In this document: in pieces, positions 1 through 8,235 of the stretch
How the letters are laid out: every line of letters begins with the position of its first letter
How positions within the stretch are numbered: the stretch's first letter is position 1
From: Roseomonas alba
GTDB taxonomy: Bacteria > Pseudomonadota > Alphaproteobacteria > Acetobacterales > Acetobacteraceae
DNA length: 64,000 nucleotides
Assembly: GCF_019430885.1 (NCBI RefSeq)
Contig: NZ_JAHYBZ010000002.1
Span: 682,001 to 746,000, forward strand
Direction: 5' to 3'
Notes under the pieces: model-generated
Databases searched by the model: none
What the model saw: the letters and a program-made list of their open reading frames with translations, nothing else
Told to the model about the DNA's origin: nothing
Program-made: the position numbers and the translations under genes

Positions 1-63
1 CAGACGATCGTGATCGATGGCGGCGTCCTGGCCGGGCCGCCGAGCCGGTCGGACGACGAGTAG
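1..63 (+). CDS. Short-chain dehydrogenase, C-terminal end only (partial)
   Basis: The window opens inside a plus-strand reading frame that ends at TAG 61-63. The 20 visible residues begin QTIVIDGG, which resembles the conserved C-terminal segment (GQxIxVDGG) of classical NAD(P)-dependent short-chain dehydrogenases. The catalytic part lies outside the window, so the substrate cannot be guessed. The gene converges on the D-carbamoylase at 132. Confidence 0.55.
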   Translation, partial: QTIVIDGGVLAGPPSRSDDE

Positions 64-68
64 ACCGG

Positions 69-127
69 AAGGGCTTCGCCCTTGATCCAATGTCGTCCGG
101 TGGGATTGGAGGGGATAGGCCCCCTCC
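69..127. terminator. Two hairpins between convergent genes
   Basis: Two stem-loops fill the 68-bp gap between the dehydrogenase stop and the D-carbamoylase stop. One is AAGGGC/GCCCTT (69-74 with 78-83, loop TTC); the other is GGAGGGG/CCCCTCC (108-114 with 121-127). Neither has a long T-tract. The second resembles the end hairpins of the dispersed repeat family found later in the window. A bidirectional terminator is the likely role. Confidence 0.5.
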
Positions 128-131
128 CCCA

Positions 132-1103
132 TCACTCCGCCGCGCGCACCGGCGACCATACCGCCGGCGCTTCGCTGCCCACCTGGTCCGTGATCCGCTG
201 ATAGGCTTCCGGCCGGCGGTGCTTCGCAAAGTTGAAAATCGTCGTGCGGCCGAGTTCGCACATGCCGAGATTGGCGTCGGCCACGATCAGCTCGTCGTCC
301 CAGGACGTCGCCTGGGCCATGATCTCACCCTGCGGGTTCACGATGATGGAATGGCCGAACAGCTCGTGCCCGTCCTCGGTCCCGGCCTTGGCCGTCGCCA
401 CCGCGAAGCAGGCGTTCTGGTAGCAGCCCGACTGGATCGACAGGTGGGAGTGGAAGACGCGCAGGTGATGCGCCTCGAAGCCGCGATTGTCCGCGTTGAT
501 GGATGGCGTGTTGTAGCCGAGCATGACGAGCTCGACCTGCTGCAGCCCCATCACGCGCCAGGATTCCGGCCAGCGTCGGTCGTTGCAGATCATCATGCCG
601 ACATTGACCTCGTGCCCCGCGACGGGCGCGCGGACGACGGGGAAGCCGAGATCGCCGACCTCGAAATACCGCTTCTCGAGGTGCTGCACCTTGCGGATCG
701 GGTCGTAGTCCTTGTGACCCGGCAGATGGACCTTGCGGTACTTCAGCATCACCTCGCCGGCCGGATTCACGAAGACCGAGGTGTTGAAGCGATGCCCATC
801 CGGCGTCTTCTCGGCATAGCCGAGATGGAAGGCGATGCCGTATTTCCGCGCGGCCTCGAACAGCGGCGCGGTGGCGTTGGACGGCAGGGACGTCTCGTAC
901 CAATGGTCGGCGACCGAGATGTCTTCCTCGTACCACCGCGGGAAGAAGGTGGTCAGAGCGAGTTCGGGAAAGACCACGACCTCCGCACCCATGCGGTGCG
1001 CCTTTTCCATCAGCCGGACCATGCGGCCGACGGCGACGTCACGGCCCTCGGCCTTCTGGATGGGGCCCAACTGGGCGGCGGCGAGGACAAGGCTGCGGGT
1101 CAT
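132..1103 (-). CDS. N-carbamoyl-D-amino acid hydrolase (D-carbamoylase), copy 1
   Basis: A 323-residue nitrilase-superfamily enzyme expected to hydrolyse N-carbamoyl-D-amino acids to D-amino acid, CO2 and ammonia in the cytoplasm. The catalytic triad is visible: Glu47 in FPELALTTFFPRW, Lys124 in KYRKVHLPG and Cys173 in MMICNDRRWPE. These flanks closely match characterised Agrobacterium D-carbamoylases of about 304 residues. It is the last gene of the minus-strand operon that starts with the cyclic amidohydrolase at 7223, and it is a paralogue of the copy at 4617-5561. Family assignment is firm; substrate range is inferred. Confidence 0.9.
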   Translation of the reverse strand: MTRSLVLAAAQLGPIQKAEGRDVAVGRMVRLMEKAHRMGAEVVVFPELALTTFFPRWYEEDISVADHWYETSLPSNATAPLFEAARKYGIAFHLGYAEKTPDGHRFNTSVFVNPAGEVMLKYRKVHLPGHKDYDPIRKVQHLEKRYFEVGDLGFPVVRAPVAGHEVNVGMMICNDRRWPESWRVMGLQQVELVMLGYNTPSINADNRGFEAHHLRVFHSHLSIQSGCYQNACFAVATAKAGTEDGHELFGHSIIVNPQGEIMAQATSWDDELIVADANLGMCELGRTTIFNFAKHRRPEAYQRITDQVGSEAPAVWSPVRAAE

Positions 1104-1161
1104 GGTCGGGGCTCCTGCTAGAAGACGGCGACCCTATCGCGCTTTGCCGCAGTGCGGGAGG

Positions 1162-1362
1162 TCAGCGCGGCTCGATGATCGCCGCCCCATGCTTCATCCG
1201 CGCCCGGGCAGCGGCGGTCGCGAGCGCTTCCTCCCAGGCTTCCAGCATGAATTCGGCGAGGTCGTCCGCCGCCGCGCGCGTGCGCGCGATGCCGAGTGTC
1301 TCGCCGCGGACGGTCACCACGCGGAAATGGCCGGTCTCCTCGTCCTGCACCACCTCGATCAT
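1162..1362 (-). CDS. Small conserved-looking hypothetical protein (66 aa)
   Basis: The start ATG (1360-1362) overlaps the TGA of the monooxygenase gene as ATGA, so translational coupling is likely and this start is preferred over upstream in-frame alternatives. The product begins MIEVVQDEETGHF and has an acidic, alanine-rich helical middle and a basic C-terminus. There is no signal peptide or membrane segment, and I recognise no family. Its place between the monooxygenase and D-carbamoylase 1 makes an accessory role in the same pathway plausible but unproven. Confidence 0.65.
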   Translation of the reverse strand: MIEVVQDEETGHFRVVTVRGETLGIARTRAAADDLAEFMLEAWEEALATAAARARMKHGAAIIEPR

Positions 1363-3116
1363 GCGACCATCCCCAGTTCCCGCGCCTTGATCTGCAGGGC
1401 CAGCACCTTCGAGTAGATGCGGCACTGTGCCAAGCCGCCGGCGTGGAACCACAGGCCCGTCTGGCCGGTGGGGCGCCACATCCCGTGGAGTTCCCCTTCC
1501 CCGTCGAAGCCCCAGACCTGGCCGACCCGGTCGGCGACCGCATCGCCGAACAGGCGCCGCGCCGCTGCTGCCTGACCCTCATAGCCGGTGGCGAGCACGA
1601 TCAGGTCGGCAGGCTTCACGCTGCCATCCTTCATGATGGCGCCCTCGGAGCCGAAGCGGTCGATATCGGCGTAATGCATCAGCCTGACGCGGCCATCGAT
1701 GATCATCGCCGAGCAGCCGGCATCGAAGTAATACCCGCCCCCGCGCGACTGATACATGATCTGCCAGCCGGTATCGTCCTCGCCGAAATTCAGCCGGAAG
1801 CCGCGCTTTTCCAGGCCTTCCAGCAAGGCACGGTCGGCATGGCGGTTCATCACCACCATGCGCTGATGCGCCCGCCGCATGACGGGATAGGGGAAGGAGG
1901 TGGCGAGGAGATCCTTGTCCTCGAAGGGAATGTCCTCGTCATAGAGGGCGTAGGGCGCCTGCGCCTCCTTCAGGCTGACCACCAGGGAAGGCCGGTTCTG
2001 GATGATCGTCACCTCGGCGGCACCCGAAACGACCAGATCCTGCGCGACGTCATGTCCCGAAGTGCCCGTGCCCAGCACGAGAACGCGCTTGCCCGCCCAG
2101 TCGAGCCCGCTGCCGTACTTCCCCGAATGCCGCACGGCGCCGCGGAAATCCTTCAGCCCCGGCAGGTCCGGCATGATCGGCGTGGTGGACACGCCATTCG
2201 CCATGACGATGTGGCGCGGCCGCATGCGGCGGACGCTGCCATCGGCGCGCTTCAGCGTGACGTCCCAGCATTGCCCGGCCTCGTCCCAGGACCCGCCGGT
2301 CAGTTCCGTGCCGGTCCAGACGTTCAGCTCCATGGCCTCAGCATAGAGCTCGAACCAGTTCGCCAGCATGTCCTTCGGGATGAAGACCGGGAAGGATTTC
2401 GGAAACGGCATGTAGGGCAGGTGATTGACCCGGGTCTCATTGTGCAGGGTCAGGGCGTGGTAGCGCTTGCGCCAGGAATCCCCGATGCGCGGGTCGCGAT
2501 CCACCACCAACGTATCGACGCCGAGCAGCGATAGCCGCGCCGCCACCGACAGCCCTGCCTGCGCCGCGCCGACCACCAGCACGGCCGGGTCGTGATCCTC
2601 ATAGGCGACGGCCCTCTTTCGGCGGTCGAGCCAGTTCTCGCCGCCGAAGTTCCGCTTCCAGTCCACATCCTGCCAACGCTTGCCGTTGGCCGGATCCTCA
2701 TGGCCGCGGATCTCGTCGAGGGACGTCATCAGCGTCCAGGCGCGATGCGTGCCGTCCTCCGGGACGAGGCGCACCACGCCGGTGCAGGGACCGGTGGCGG
2801 TCTCGAAGGTGAAGATGGCCTCGATCGCCTCGGTACCCGCGCGGGTCACGCGGCGCGGCGGCGTGCGGTCGGCGGCGAGTTCGAACTCACGCGGCGTTGC
2901 CGCGCGTGCCAGGGGCAGGAGGCGTTGGGCGATCGCCTGGGCGCCTGACACGCAGCGCAGATCCCAGGTGAAGGCGAGCACGTCGCGCCAATGGCATTCC
3001 GTCGCGAAGAGCGCGGCGAGCGCATCCGGCGCCCCCCCGGCCAGTGCCTTTCCGAACTGGTCGATCCAGGCGGATGCCACGGAATCCAGCGTGCCGCCGG
3101 TCACGATGCCGTCCAT
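1359..3116 (-). CDS. Flavin-containing monooxygenase with N-terminal NTF2/SnoaL-like domain
   Basis: 585 residues. The first ~130 residues look like a SnoaL/NTF2-like cone fold. From about residue 180 follows a class B flavoprotein monooxygenase: an FAD-binding Rossmann motif VVGAAQAG, in which Ala replaces the second glycine of GxGxxG, and a canonical NADPH motif VLGTGTSGHD. The C-terminal VLATGYE matches the family's conserved ATG motif. Such enzymes oxygenate soft nucleophiles or carbonyls with NADPH and O2. It lies inside the hydantoin/carbamoyl operon, 163 nt after the M20 hydrolase, so it may process a product of that pathway. Substrate unknown. Confidence 0.8.
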   Translation of the reverse strand: MDGIVTGGTLDSVASAWIDQFGKALAGGAPDALAALFATECHWRDVLAFTWDLRCVSGAQAIAQRLLPLARAATPREFELAADRTPPRRVTRAGTEAIEAIFTFETATGPCTGVVRLVPEDGTHRAWTLMTSLDEIRGHEDPANGKRWQDVDWKRNFGGENWLDRRKRAVAYEDHDPAVLVVGAAQAGLSVAARLSLLGVDTLVVDRDPRIGDSWRKRYHALTLHNETRVNHLPYMPFPKSFPVFIPKDMLANWFELYAEAMELNVWTGTELTGGSWDEAGQCWDVTLKRADGSVRRMRPRHIVMANGVSTTPIMPDLPGLKDFRGAVRHSGKYGSGLDWAGKRVLVLGTGTSGHDVAQDLVVSGAAEVTIIQNRPSLVVSLKEAQAPYALYDEDIPFEDKDLLATSFPYPVMRRAHQRMVVMNRHADRALLEGLEKRGFRLNFGEDDTGWQIMYQSRGGGYYFDAGCSAMIIDGRVRLMHYADIDRFGSEGAIMKDGSVKPADLIVLATGYEGQAAAARRLFGDAVADRVGQVWGFDGEGELHGMWRPTGQTGLWFHAGGLAQCRIYSKVLALQIKARELGMVA

Positions 3117-3279
3117 GTTTCCTCCTCGGACGCCACTGATTGCAGCGCCCCATTGGCATCGAGTGTGGGCAAACCCCCCGCGAGGGGCAACCCGATCCCG
3201 GAGGAAGCCTGTCGTGCCGGCACACGGCCCGGCTCACGCCTGCGCGACCGGACGCTCTCGCCAGGCCGCGCGCACGCTG

Positions 3280-4473
3280 TCAGGCAAGCAGGCGCCGCGC
3301 GGCCTCAGCCAGCACTGCCATCCCCAGCACCAGATCCTCGCGCTTCGTATCCTCGGCCCAGTGATGGCTGATGCCGCCGATCGAGGGCACGAATAGCATC
3401 CCAACCGGCAGGACGCGCGCCAGGATCTGGCTGTCATGGATCGCCCCGCTCGGCATCGCCTGCCAGGCGCCGGGGCACAGCGCCTCGGCAGCGCCCTCGA
3501 AGGCGGCGAGGATCGCGGGATCACTGAGCGCGGCCTCGGAGCGGCCGATCTCCTCGATCACGGCGGGGCAGCGTTCGCGCCGGTTGCTCTCCTGCACAAC
3601 GCGGCGCAGGCAGTCCTCCATACGGTCCATGACCTCGGATGAGAGATCGCGGAACGAGAAGACCAGTTCCGCCCGGCCCGGGATGATCATCGGAGCGTTG
3701 GGTTCGAGCGCGACGCGCCCGGTGGTCCAGACGCTGCGCTCGGCGCAGACGCGCGGGAATTCCTGGTCGATCATGCCGAGCAGCCGCACCGCTGTCAGCC
3801 CGGCATCCTTGCGTTCGCGCATGGTGGTGCCGCCGGTGTGGTCCTGCTGTCCGGTGACGATGATGCGGAACTGCCGGATGCCGACAATGCCGGTGACGAC
3901 GCCGATGCGCAGCCCGGCATTCTCAAGCTGCGTGCCCTGCTCGATATGCATCTCCAACGCGCCCTTGTAGCGCGTCGGGTCGATGGTGATGCGCGGGCGG
4001 CCGGCGAGGCCGACTTCCTCGAGCTTCGGGCGCAGCGGCTCACCGGTGTGGCGGTTGCGTGCGGCGTCGATATCGGCATCGCTGAACGCCCCGATCAGGG
4101 AGCGGCTGCCGATGAAGTCACCCCAATGGGCTTCCTCATCGGCATAGGCGCAGACATCCACGGGCAGCCCCGCCCGCGCCAGTTCCAGCGCGCCGATGAC
4201 GCCCAGCACGCCGTCCAGCCATCCGGCATGGTTCTGCGTCTCGATATGGCTGCCGGCGAGAAGATGCGGCCCCGGCCCCGGATGGCGGCCGAAGACATTG
4301 CCGATGCCGTCGATCGTCGCCTCAAGCCCGGCTTCCGCCATCCGGCCCGCCAGCCAGCGGCGGCTCTCCATGTCCTCCGCGCTGAAGGTCGGGCGATGCA
4401 CACCGGTCCGGTAGGTGCCGATCCGGCGCGCCGTATCAAGATCCGCGAGGAAGCGGCCGGTATCGAGAGGCAT
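3280..4473 (-). CDS. M20-family Zn-dependent N-carbamoyl-amino acid / allantoate-type amidohydrolase
   Basis: A 397-residue member of the hydantoinase/carbamoylase group of M20 peptidases, cytoplasmic. Visible metal-site motifs are GSHIETQNHAGWLDG, DEEAHWGD, HIEQG and a near-C-terminal SHHWAED; the dimer-interface motif GQQDHTGGTTM is also present. These enzymes hydrolyse N-carbamoyl-L-amino acids, ureidoglycolate or allantoate with two divalent metals. AAGGATG precedes the ATG. It is flanked by two D-specific carbamoylases, so the operon may handle both stereoisomers. Several motif residues differ from the commonest form (GSHIETQ for GSHxDT), so the substrate is uncertain. Confidence 0.82.
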   Translation of the reverse strand: MPLDTGRFLADLDTARRIGTYRTGVHRPTFSAEDMESRRWLAGRMAEAGLEATIDGIGNVFGRHPGPGPHLLAGSHIETQNHAGWLDGVLGVIGALELARAGLPVDVCAYADEEAHWGDFIGSRSLIGAFSDADIDAARNRHTGEPLRPKLEEVGLAGRPRITIDPTRYKGALEMHIEQGTQLENAGLRIGVVTGIVGIRQFRIIVTGQQDHTGGTTMRERKDAGLTAVRLLGMIDQEFPRVCAERSVWTTGRVALEPNAPMIIPGRAELVFSFRDLSSEVMDRMEDCLRRVVQESNRRERCPAVIEEIGRSEAALSDPAILAAFEGAAEALCPGAWQAMPSGAIHDSQILARVLPVGMLFVPSIGGISHHWAEDTKREDLVLGMAVLAEAARRLLA

Positions 4474-4616
4474 TCGTCATCATCCTTGCCGTGCTGGCAG
4501 CACCATGCGGCGGTCCTGCCTGGAATGGCGCATCGCCGGCGTCGGAGATGCGGCAGCATGGCGCGACGGAACCGCCGCGCAGGATCGGGAGGAGCAACGC
4601 CCCGCCCGGCAACGGT

Positions 4617-5561
4617 TCAAGCCGGCGGCACCGCGCCGACCTGGTCCACGATCGCCCGATACCATTGCGGCCGGCGATGGGCGGCGAAGTTGAACATCTT
4701 CTCCTTGCCCTGCCGGCAGGCGTCGAGATCGGCCTCGGCGAAGATCACTTCGTCGCCGAGCGTCTTTGCCTCCGCGACCACCATGCCGTTCGGATCGACG
4801 ATGACGGACCCGCCGATCAGCCCCGACCCGTCCTCATCGCCGGCCTTGGCCACCGACACGGCCCAGGTCGCATTCATATAGGCGTTGGCCTGCGCCGCGA
4901 GCGTCGAATGGAAGGTGCGGATCTTCGAATCCTCGGAGGTCCCGCCCATCGGGTCATAGGCGGCGGAGTTATAGCCGATCAGCATCAACTCCACGCCCTG
5001 CAGACCATAGACGCGCCAGCCTTCCGGCCAGCGGCGGTCGTTGCAGATCAGCATGCCCATGATCGCGCGGTGCCAGGATTCCGGGCCGCGGAAGGCCGGG
5101 AAGCCGAGATCGCCATACTCGAAGTAGCGCTTCTCCAGTTGCTGGAAGCGGTCGCCCACACGCGGCTCCACCGTGCCCGGCAGATGGATCTTGCGATACT
5201 TGCCGAGGATGGTCCCGTCCGGCCCGGTGGTGATGGAGGTGTTGAAGTGCTGCCCCTGCGGGGTCAGCTCGGCATAGCCGATATACATGCCGACCCCGAG
5301 TTCCTTGGCACGGTCGAACAGCGGTTGGGTGTTCGGACCGGGCATCTCGGTCTCGAAATAACTATCGACCTCGGCCTGGGTCTCGAACAGCCAGCGCGGG
5401 AAGAAGGTCGTCAGCGGCAGTTCGGGGAAGACGACGAGTTGCGCACCCTTCCCGGCCGCATCCTCCAGCAGCGCGATCATGCGGTCGAGGATCTGCTTCC
5501 GGCTGTCGGCCTTCTGGTTCGGCCCCATCTGGGCGCCGGCGAGGCGGAGGATACGCGTCAT
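4617..5561 (-). CDS. N-carbamoyl-D-amino acid hydrolase (D-carbamoylase), copy 2
   Basis: 314 residues, paralogous to 132-1103 and with the same nitrilase triad: Glu47, Lys124 in KYRKIHLPG and Cys173 in LICNDRRWPE. The start is fixed at 5561 because ATGA overlaps the stop of the upstream membrane-protein gene and because this Met aligns with Met1 of copy 1. It is expected to release D-amino acids from N-carbamoyl precursors. The two copies diverge mainly in the substrate loops after residue 125, which suggests different substrates rather than simple redundancy. Confidence 0.9.
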   Translation of the reverse strand: MTRILRLAGAQMGPNQKADSRKQILDRMIALLEDAAGKGAQLVVFPELPLTTFFPRWLFETQAEVDSYFETEMPGPNTQPLFDRAKELGVGMYIGYAELTPQGQHFNTSITTGPDGTILGKYRKIHLPGTVEPRVGDRFQQLEKRYFEYGDLGFPAFRGPESWHRAIMGMLICNDRRWPEGWRVYGLQGVELMLIGYNSAAYDPMGGTSEDSKIRTFHSTLAAQANAYMNATWAVSVAKAGDEDGSGLIGGSVIVDPNGMVVAEAKTLGDEVIFAEADLDACRQGKEKMFNFAAHRRPQWYRAIVDQVGAVPPA

Positions 5562-5848
5562 TTGAAGATGTCCCTGAAATCCTGAAGCGTGCCCCCGAAG
5601 GCCCGCCAGACGAGAATGGTGCCAAGGCAGATGCCGCCGCCGAGGGCAAGGCCGGGCAGCCCCTCCCGCAGCCCGGCCTGGGCAGCGAAGCTCGCGCCAA
5701 GCAGGCCGAGCACCAGCCCCACGGCGATGGCGATCATCGCCTGGGTGAAGCCGGGCTTCTGCCGCGGCGGCGGCGCGTCGCCGATGCGCGAGGGCTTCGG
5801 CGGACGCTTGATCCAATGGCCCTGCGGCCGTTCATTCTTCCCCGACAT
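5558..5848 (-). CDS. Small two-helix membrane protein inside the hydantoinase operon
   Basis: 96 residues starting MSGKNERPQGHW. A charged, proline-rich cytoplasmic N-terminus of about 35 residues is followed by two predicted transmembrane helices (about 37-56 and 61-80) and the tail FGGTLQDFRDIFK. It overlaps the amidohydrolase gene by 17 bp and the next D-carbamoylase by 4 bp (ATGA), so it is almost certainly co-translated with them. I recognise no named family. A membrane-anchoring or transport-associated role is only inferred from context. Confidence 0.72.
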   Translation of the reverse strand: MSGKNERPQGHWIKRPPKPSRIGDAPPPRQKPGFTQAMIAIAVGLVLGLLGASFAAQAGLREGLPGLALGGGICLGTILVWRAFGGTLQDFRDIFK

Positions 5849-7223
5849 AGGTCCCGTTGTGCTGGCGGGGTACGAACCGGCCGGTGCCGGGCTTCGCCAG
5901 CACCTCCTTGCCGTCCCAGATGCAGGTGCCGCGCAGGAAGGTCGCGGCGACGCGCGCGGCCATGCGGCGGCCGTCATAGGGCGACCAGCGCGCATCCGGC
6001 TCGTCGCGGATCTCGGCGGCGTCGAAGGTGAAGTCGCCGGGTTCCATCACGACGAAATCGGCATCGGCGCCGATGCGGATCGCGCCCTTCTTCGGGAACA
6101 GCCCATGGAACTTCGCCGGCCGCTCGGCGCAGTACTTCGCCATCAGCGTCACCGGCAGGGACCGTTCCGCGAGCAGCGTGTACATCAGCGGTGCGAAGGA
6201 TTGCATGCCGGTCAGGCCGGCACCCACCGTGAAGATGTCCCCCGTGTAGGTCTTCTTGTCCTTGGGCCAGGGCGCGTGGTCGGTCGAGACATAGGCGATC
6301 TTGCCGGCGGCGAAGGCATCCCACATGCGCGCCACTTCGTCGGCGGTGCGGAAGGGCGGGTTGCACTTGCCGAAGCCCTCGAGGCGGATGATGTCCTCCT
6401 CGGTCATGCAGAGATACTGGATGCAGGCCTCGCCGGACGCCTTGCCGCCCATGCGGCGGAATACCTCGGCGATCTCGAAGCCGCGCGCCAGGGACGAATG
6501 GGCGATGTGCACATGCGCGCCCGTCTCGAGGCCGATCTCGAAGATCTCCAGGTCGGCCATGGTCTCGCAGAGCGGCGGGCGGGTGCGGCAATGCCAGATC
6601 GGGGAGGTGTTGCCGGCGGCCTTCGCCTCCTCCGTCATGCGGACCACGATCTCCTGGTCCTCATTGTGGATGCCGACCATCAGGCCGGTCTTCGCGATCT
6701 CCCGGAAGGCGGCGACCATGGTCGGGTGGTCGATGCGCGGGAAGCGCACCGGGTCATACTCATATGTAGAGAGCTTGAAGGAGCAGACCCCCGCCTCGGC
6801 CAGGCCCGCGATGGCATCCACGCCGCCGGTCTTCAGGATGGTGCCGTAGAGCGCCATGTCGACATGGGACAGGCTGTTCACGACCTCGATCTTCTCGGCG
6901 AGGATCGAAGCGTCCGTGACCGGCCGCGGCACGTCATAGGGCATGTCGACGCAGGTGGTGACGCCGCCGGCTGCGGCCGAGATCGACGCCCCCTTGATCC
7001 CCGGCCAGCCGCGCGAGGAGGAGGTGTGCATGTGCCCATCCACCAGGCCCGGCAGGACGTAGCTGCCCGGGAAGGCGGTTTCCTCCTTGGCCGGCGGGCT
7101 GACCCCCTCCCCGATCGCGGCGATCACTTCCCCCCGGATGGCGACATAGCCATCGCGCAGCACGCGATCGGTCAGGACGATGTCGCCGCGGATCACGCGG
7201 TCAAAGGGGGCGGCGTCGGTCAT
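5832..7223 (-). CDS. Cyclic amidohydrolase (hydantoinase / allantoinase / dihydropyrimidinase family)
   Basis: 463 residues with the full binuclear-metal site of the family: His64-x-His66 (DGHMH), the carbamylated-lysine candidate Lys150 (FKLSTYEYD), His186 (GIHNED), His242 (HIAHSS) and Asp315 (STDHAP). It should open a cyclic diamide ring (hydantoin, dihydropyrimidine or allantoin type) to an N-carbamoyl acid. That is the substrate class of the carbamoylases downstream in the same operon, of which this is the first gene. It diverges from the gene at 7340. The exact ring substrate cannot be read from sequence. Confidence 0.87.
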   Translation of the reverse strand: MTDAAPFDRVIRGDIVLTDRVLRDGYVAIRGEVIAAIGEGVSPPAKEETAFPGSYVLPGLVDGHMHTSSSRGWPGIKGASISAAAGGVTTCVDMPYDVPRPVTDASILAEKIEVVNSLSHVDMALYGTILKTGGVDAIAGLAEAGVCSFKLSTYEYDPVRFPRIDHPTMVAAFREIAKTGLMVGIHNEDQEIVVRMTEEAKAAGNTSPIWHCRTRPPLCETMADLEIFEIGLETGAHVHIAHSSLARGFEIAEVFRRMGGKASGEACIQYLCMTEEDIIRLEGFGKCNPPFRTADEVARMWDAFAAGKIAYVSTDHAPWPKDKKTYTGDIFTVGAGLTGMQSFAPLMYTLLAERSLPVTLMAKYCAERPAKFHGLFPKKGAIRIGADADFVVMEPGDFTFDAAEIRDEPDARWSPYDGRRMAARVAATFLRGTCIWDGKEVLAKPGTGRFVPRQHNGTYVGEE

Positions 7224-7339
7224 GCAGGGGGACTCCCGGAAAATCGCGCCGCGGAAGCTAACGCCACCGGCGCCCGATGCCCACCCCGGCCCGGCTTGTC
7301 CGTCTTGATGGCGTGCCGGCGCCGATGGACCATCCCTGC

Positions 7340-8206
7340 ATGGAAACGCCCGCCGCGCGGCTTCGCGCCCGCCTCGACCCCGCCCGCCCCGCCATCGCCA
7401 TGTCGGCGCACAATGCGCTCTCGGCCAAGCTCGCCGCCGAGGCCGGCTTCGACTCCATCTGGGGCAGCGGCTTCGAGCTCTCGGCCGCGCATGCGGTGCC
7501 CGACGCCTCGATCCTGTCCTGGGAGACGCACCTCGCCGCCATGCGCGCGATGATCGAGGTGCAGGGCACCCCCGTCGTCGCGGATATCGATACCGGCAGC
7601 GGCAATGCGGTGAACGTCGCCTATCTCGCGCCGCGCTATGCCGCCGCCGGCGTCGCGGCGATGGTGATGGAGGACAAGACCTTCCCCAAGGATTCCTCCC
7701 TCCGTCCCGGCGGCCGGCAGGAACTCGTCCCGGTCGAGGAATTCCAGGGCAAGATCGAAGCGGCGCGCATCGCGAACGGCCCGCTGGTCATCGCGCGGAC
7801 CGAGGCGCTGATCGCCGGCCTCGGCCAGGACGAGGCCCTGAGGCGCGGCAAGGCCTATGTCGAAGCCGGCGCAGACGCCGTGCTGATCCATTCCAAGCAG
7901 AAGACGCCCGACGAGATCCTCGCCTTCTGCCGCGCCTGGCCCGGCCGGGTGCCGCTGGTGCTGGTGCCGACCTCCTACCCGCAGCTTTCCTTCGCCGATG
8001 TCGCGGCGCTGGAGAAGGTCGGCCTGATCATCTGCGGCAACCACGCGATCCGCGCGGCGGTGGCCGCGATGCGCGACACCTTCGCGCGCATCCTGGCTGA
8101 GGGCGGAATTGCCGGGGTCGAATCCCGCATCGCCTCTGTGCAGGACATCTTCGCCCTGCAGGGCGACGACGCAATGCGGCAGATCGAGAAGCGCTTCCTG
8201 CGCTGA
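7340..8206 (+). CDS. Phosphonopyruvate hydrolase / PEP-mutase family enzyme
   Basis: 288 residues from ATG 7340 (another in-frame ATG lies at 7325). The sequence fits the isocitrate lyase/PEP mutase barrel: WGSGFELSA, Asp82 and Asp84 in ADIDTG, the EDK motif at 111-113, the gating-loop segment FPKDSSLR and RTEALIAGLGQ. From memory it resembles Variovorax phosphonopyruvate hydrolase throughout; Ser119 stands where I recall that enzyme has Thr and PEP mutase has Asn. Expected reaction: phosphonopyruvate to pyruvate and phosphate. It lacks the KxCGH motif of isocitrate and methylisocitrate lyases. No phosphonate transporter or transaminase is nearby. Confidence 0.75.
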   Translation: METPAARLRARLDPARPAIAMSAHNALSAKLAAEAGFDSIWGSGFELSAAHAVPDASILSWETHLAAMRAMIEVQGTPVVADIDTGSGNAVNVAYLAPRYAAAGVAAMVMEDKTFPKDSSLRPGGRQELVPVEEFQGKIEAARIANGPLVIARTEALIAGLGQDEALRRGKAYVEAGADAVLIHSKQKTPDEILAFCRAWPGRVPLVLVPTSYPQLSFADVAALEKVGLIICGNHAIRAAVAAMRDTFARILAEGGIAGVESRIASVQDIFALQGDDAMRQIEKRFLR

Positions 8207-8213
8207 AGCCGCA

Positions 8214-8235
8214 TCCTACTCTACTCTATGTAGGA
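8214..8235. terminator. Weak hairpin between convergent genes
   Basis: Inverted repeat TCCTAC (8214-8219) / GTAGGA (8230-8235) with a 10-nt loop, overlapping the stop codon of the minus-strand gene at 8221. It may terminate both converging transcripts. The stem is short. Confidence 0.35.

Noticed and set aside
7340-8206. Methylisocitrate lyase (prpB) for the nearby prpDC
   Set aside because: The KxCGH catalytic motif is missing and the sequence follows phosphonopyruvate hydrolase instead.
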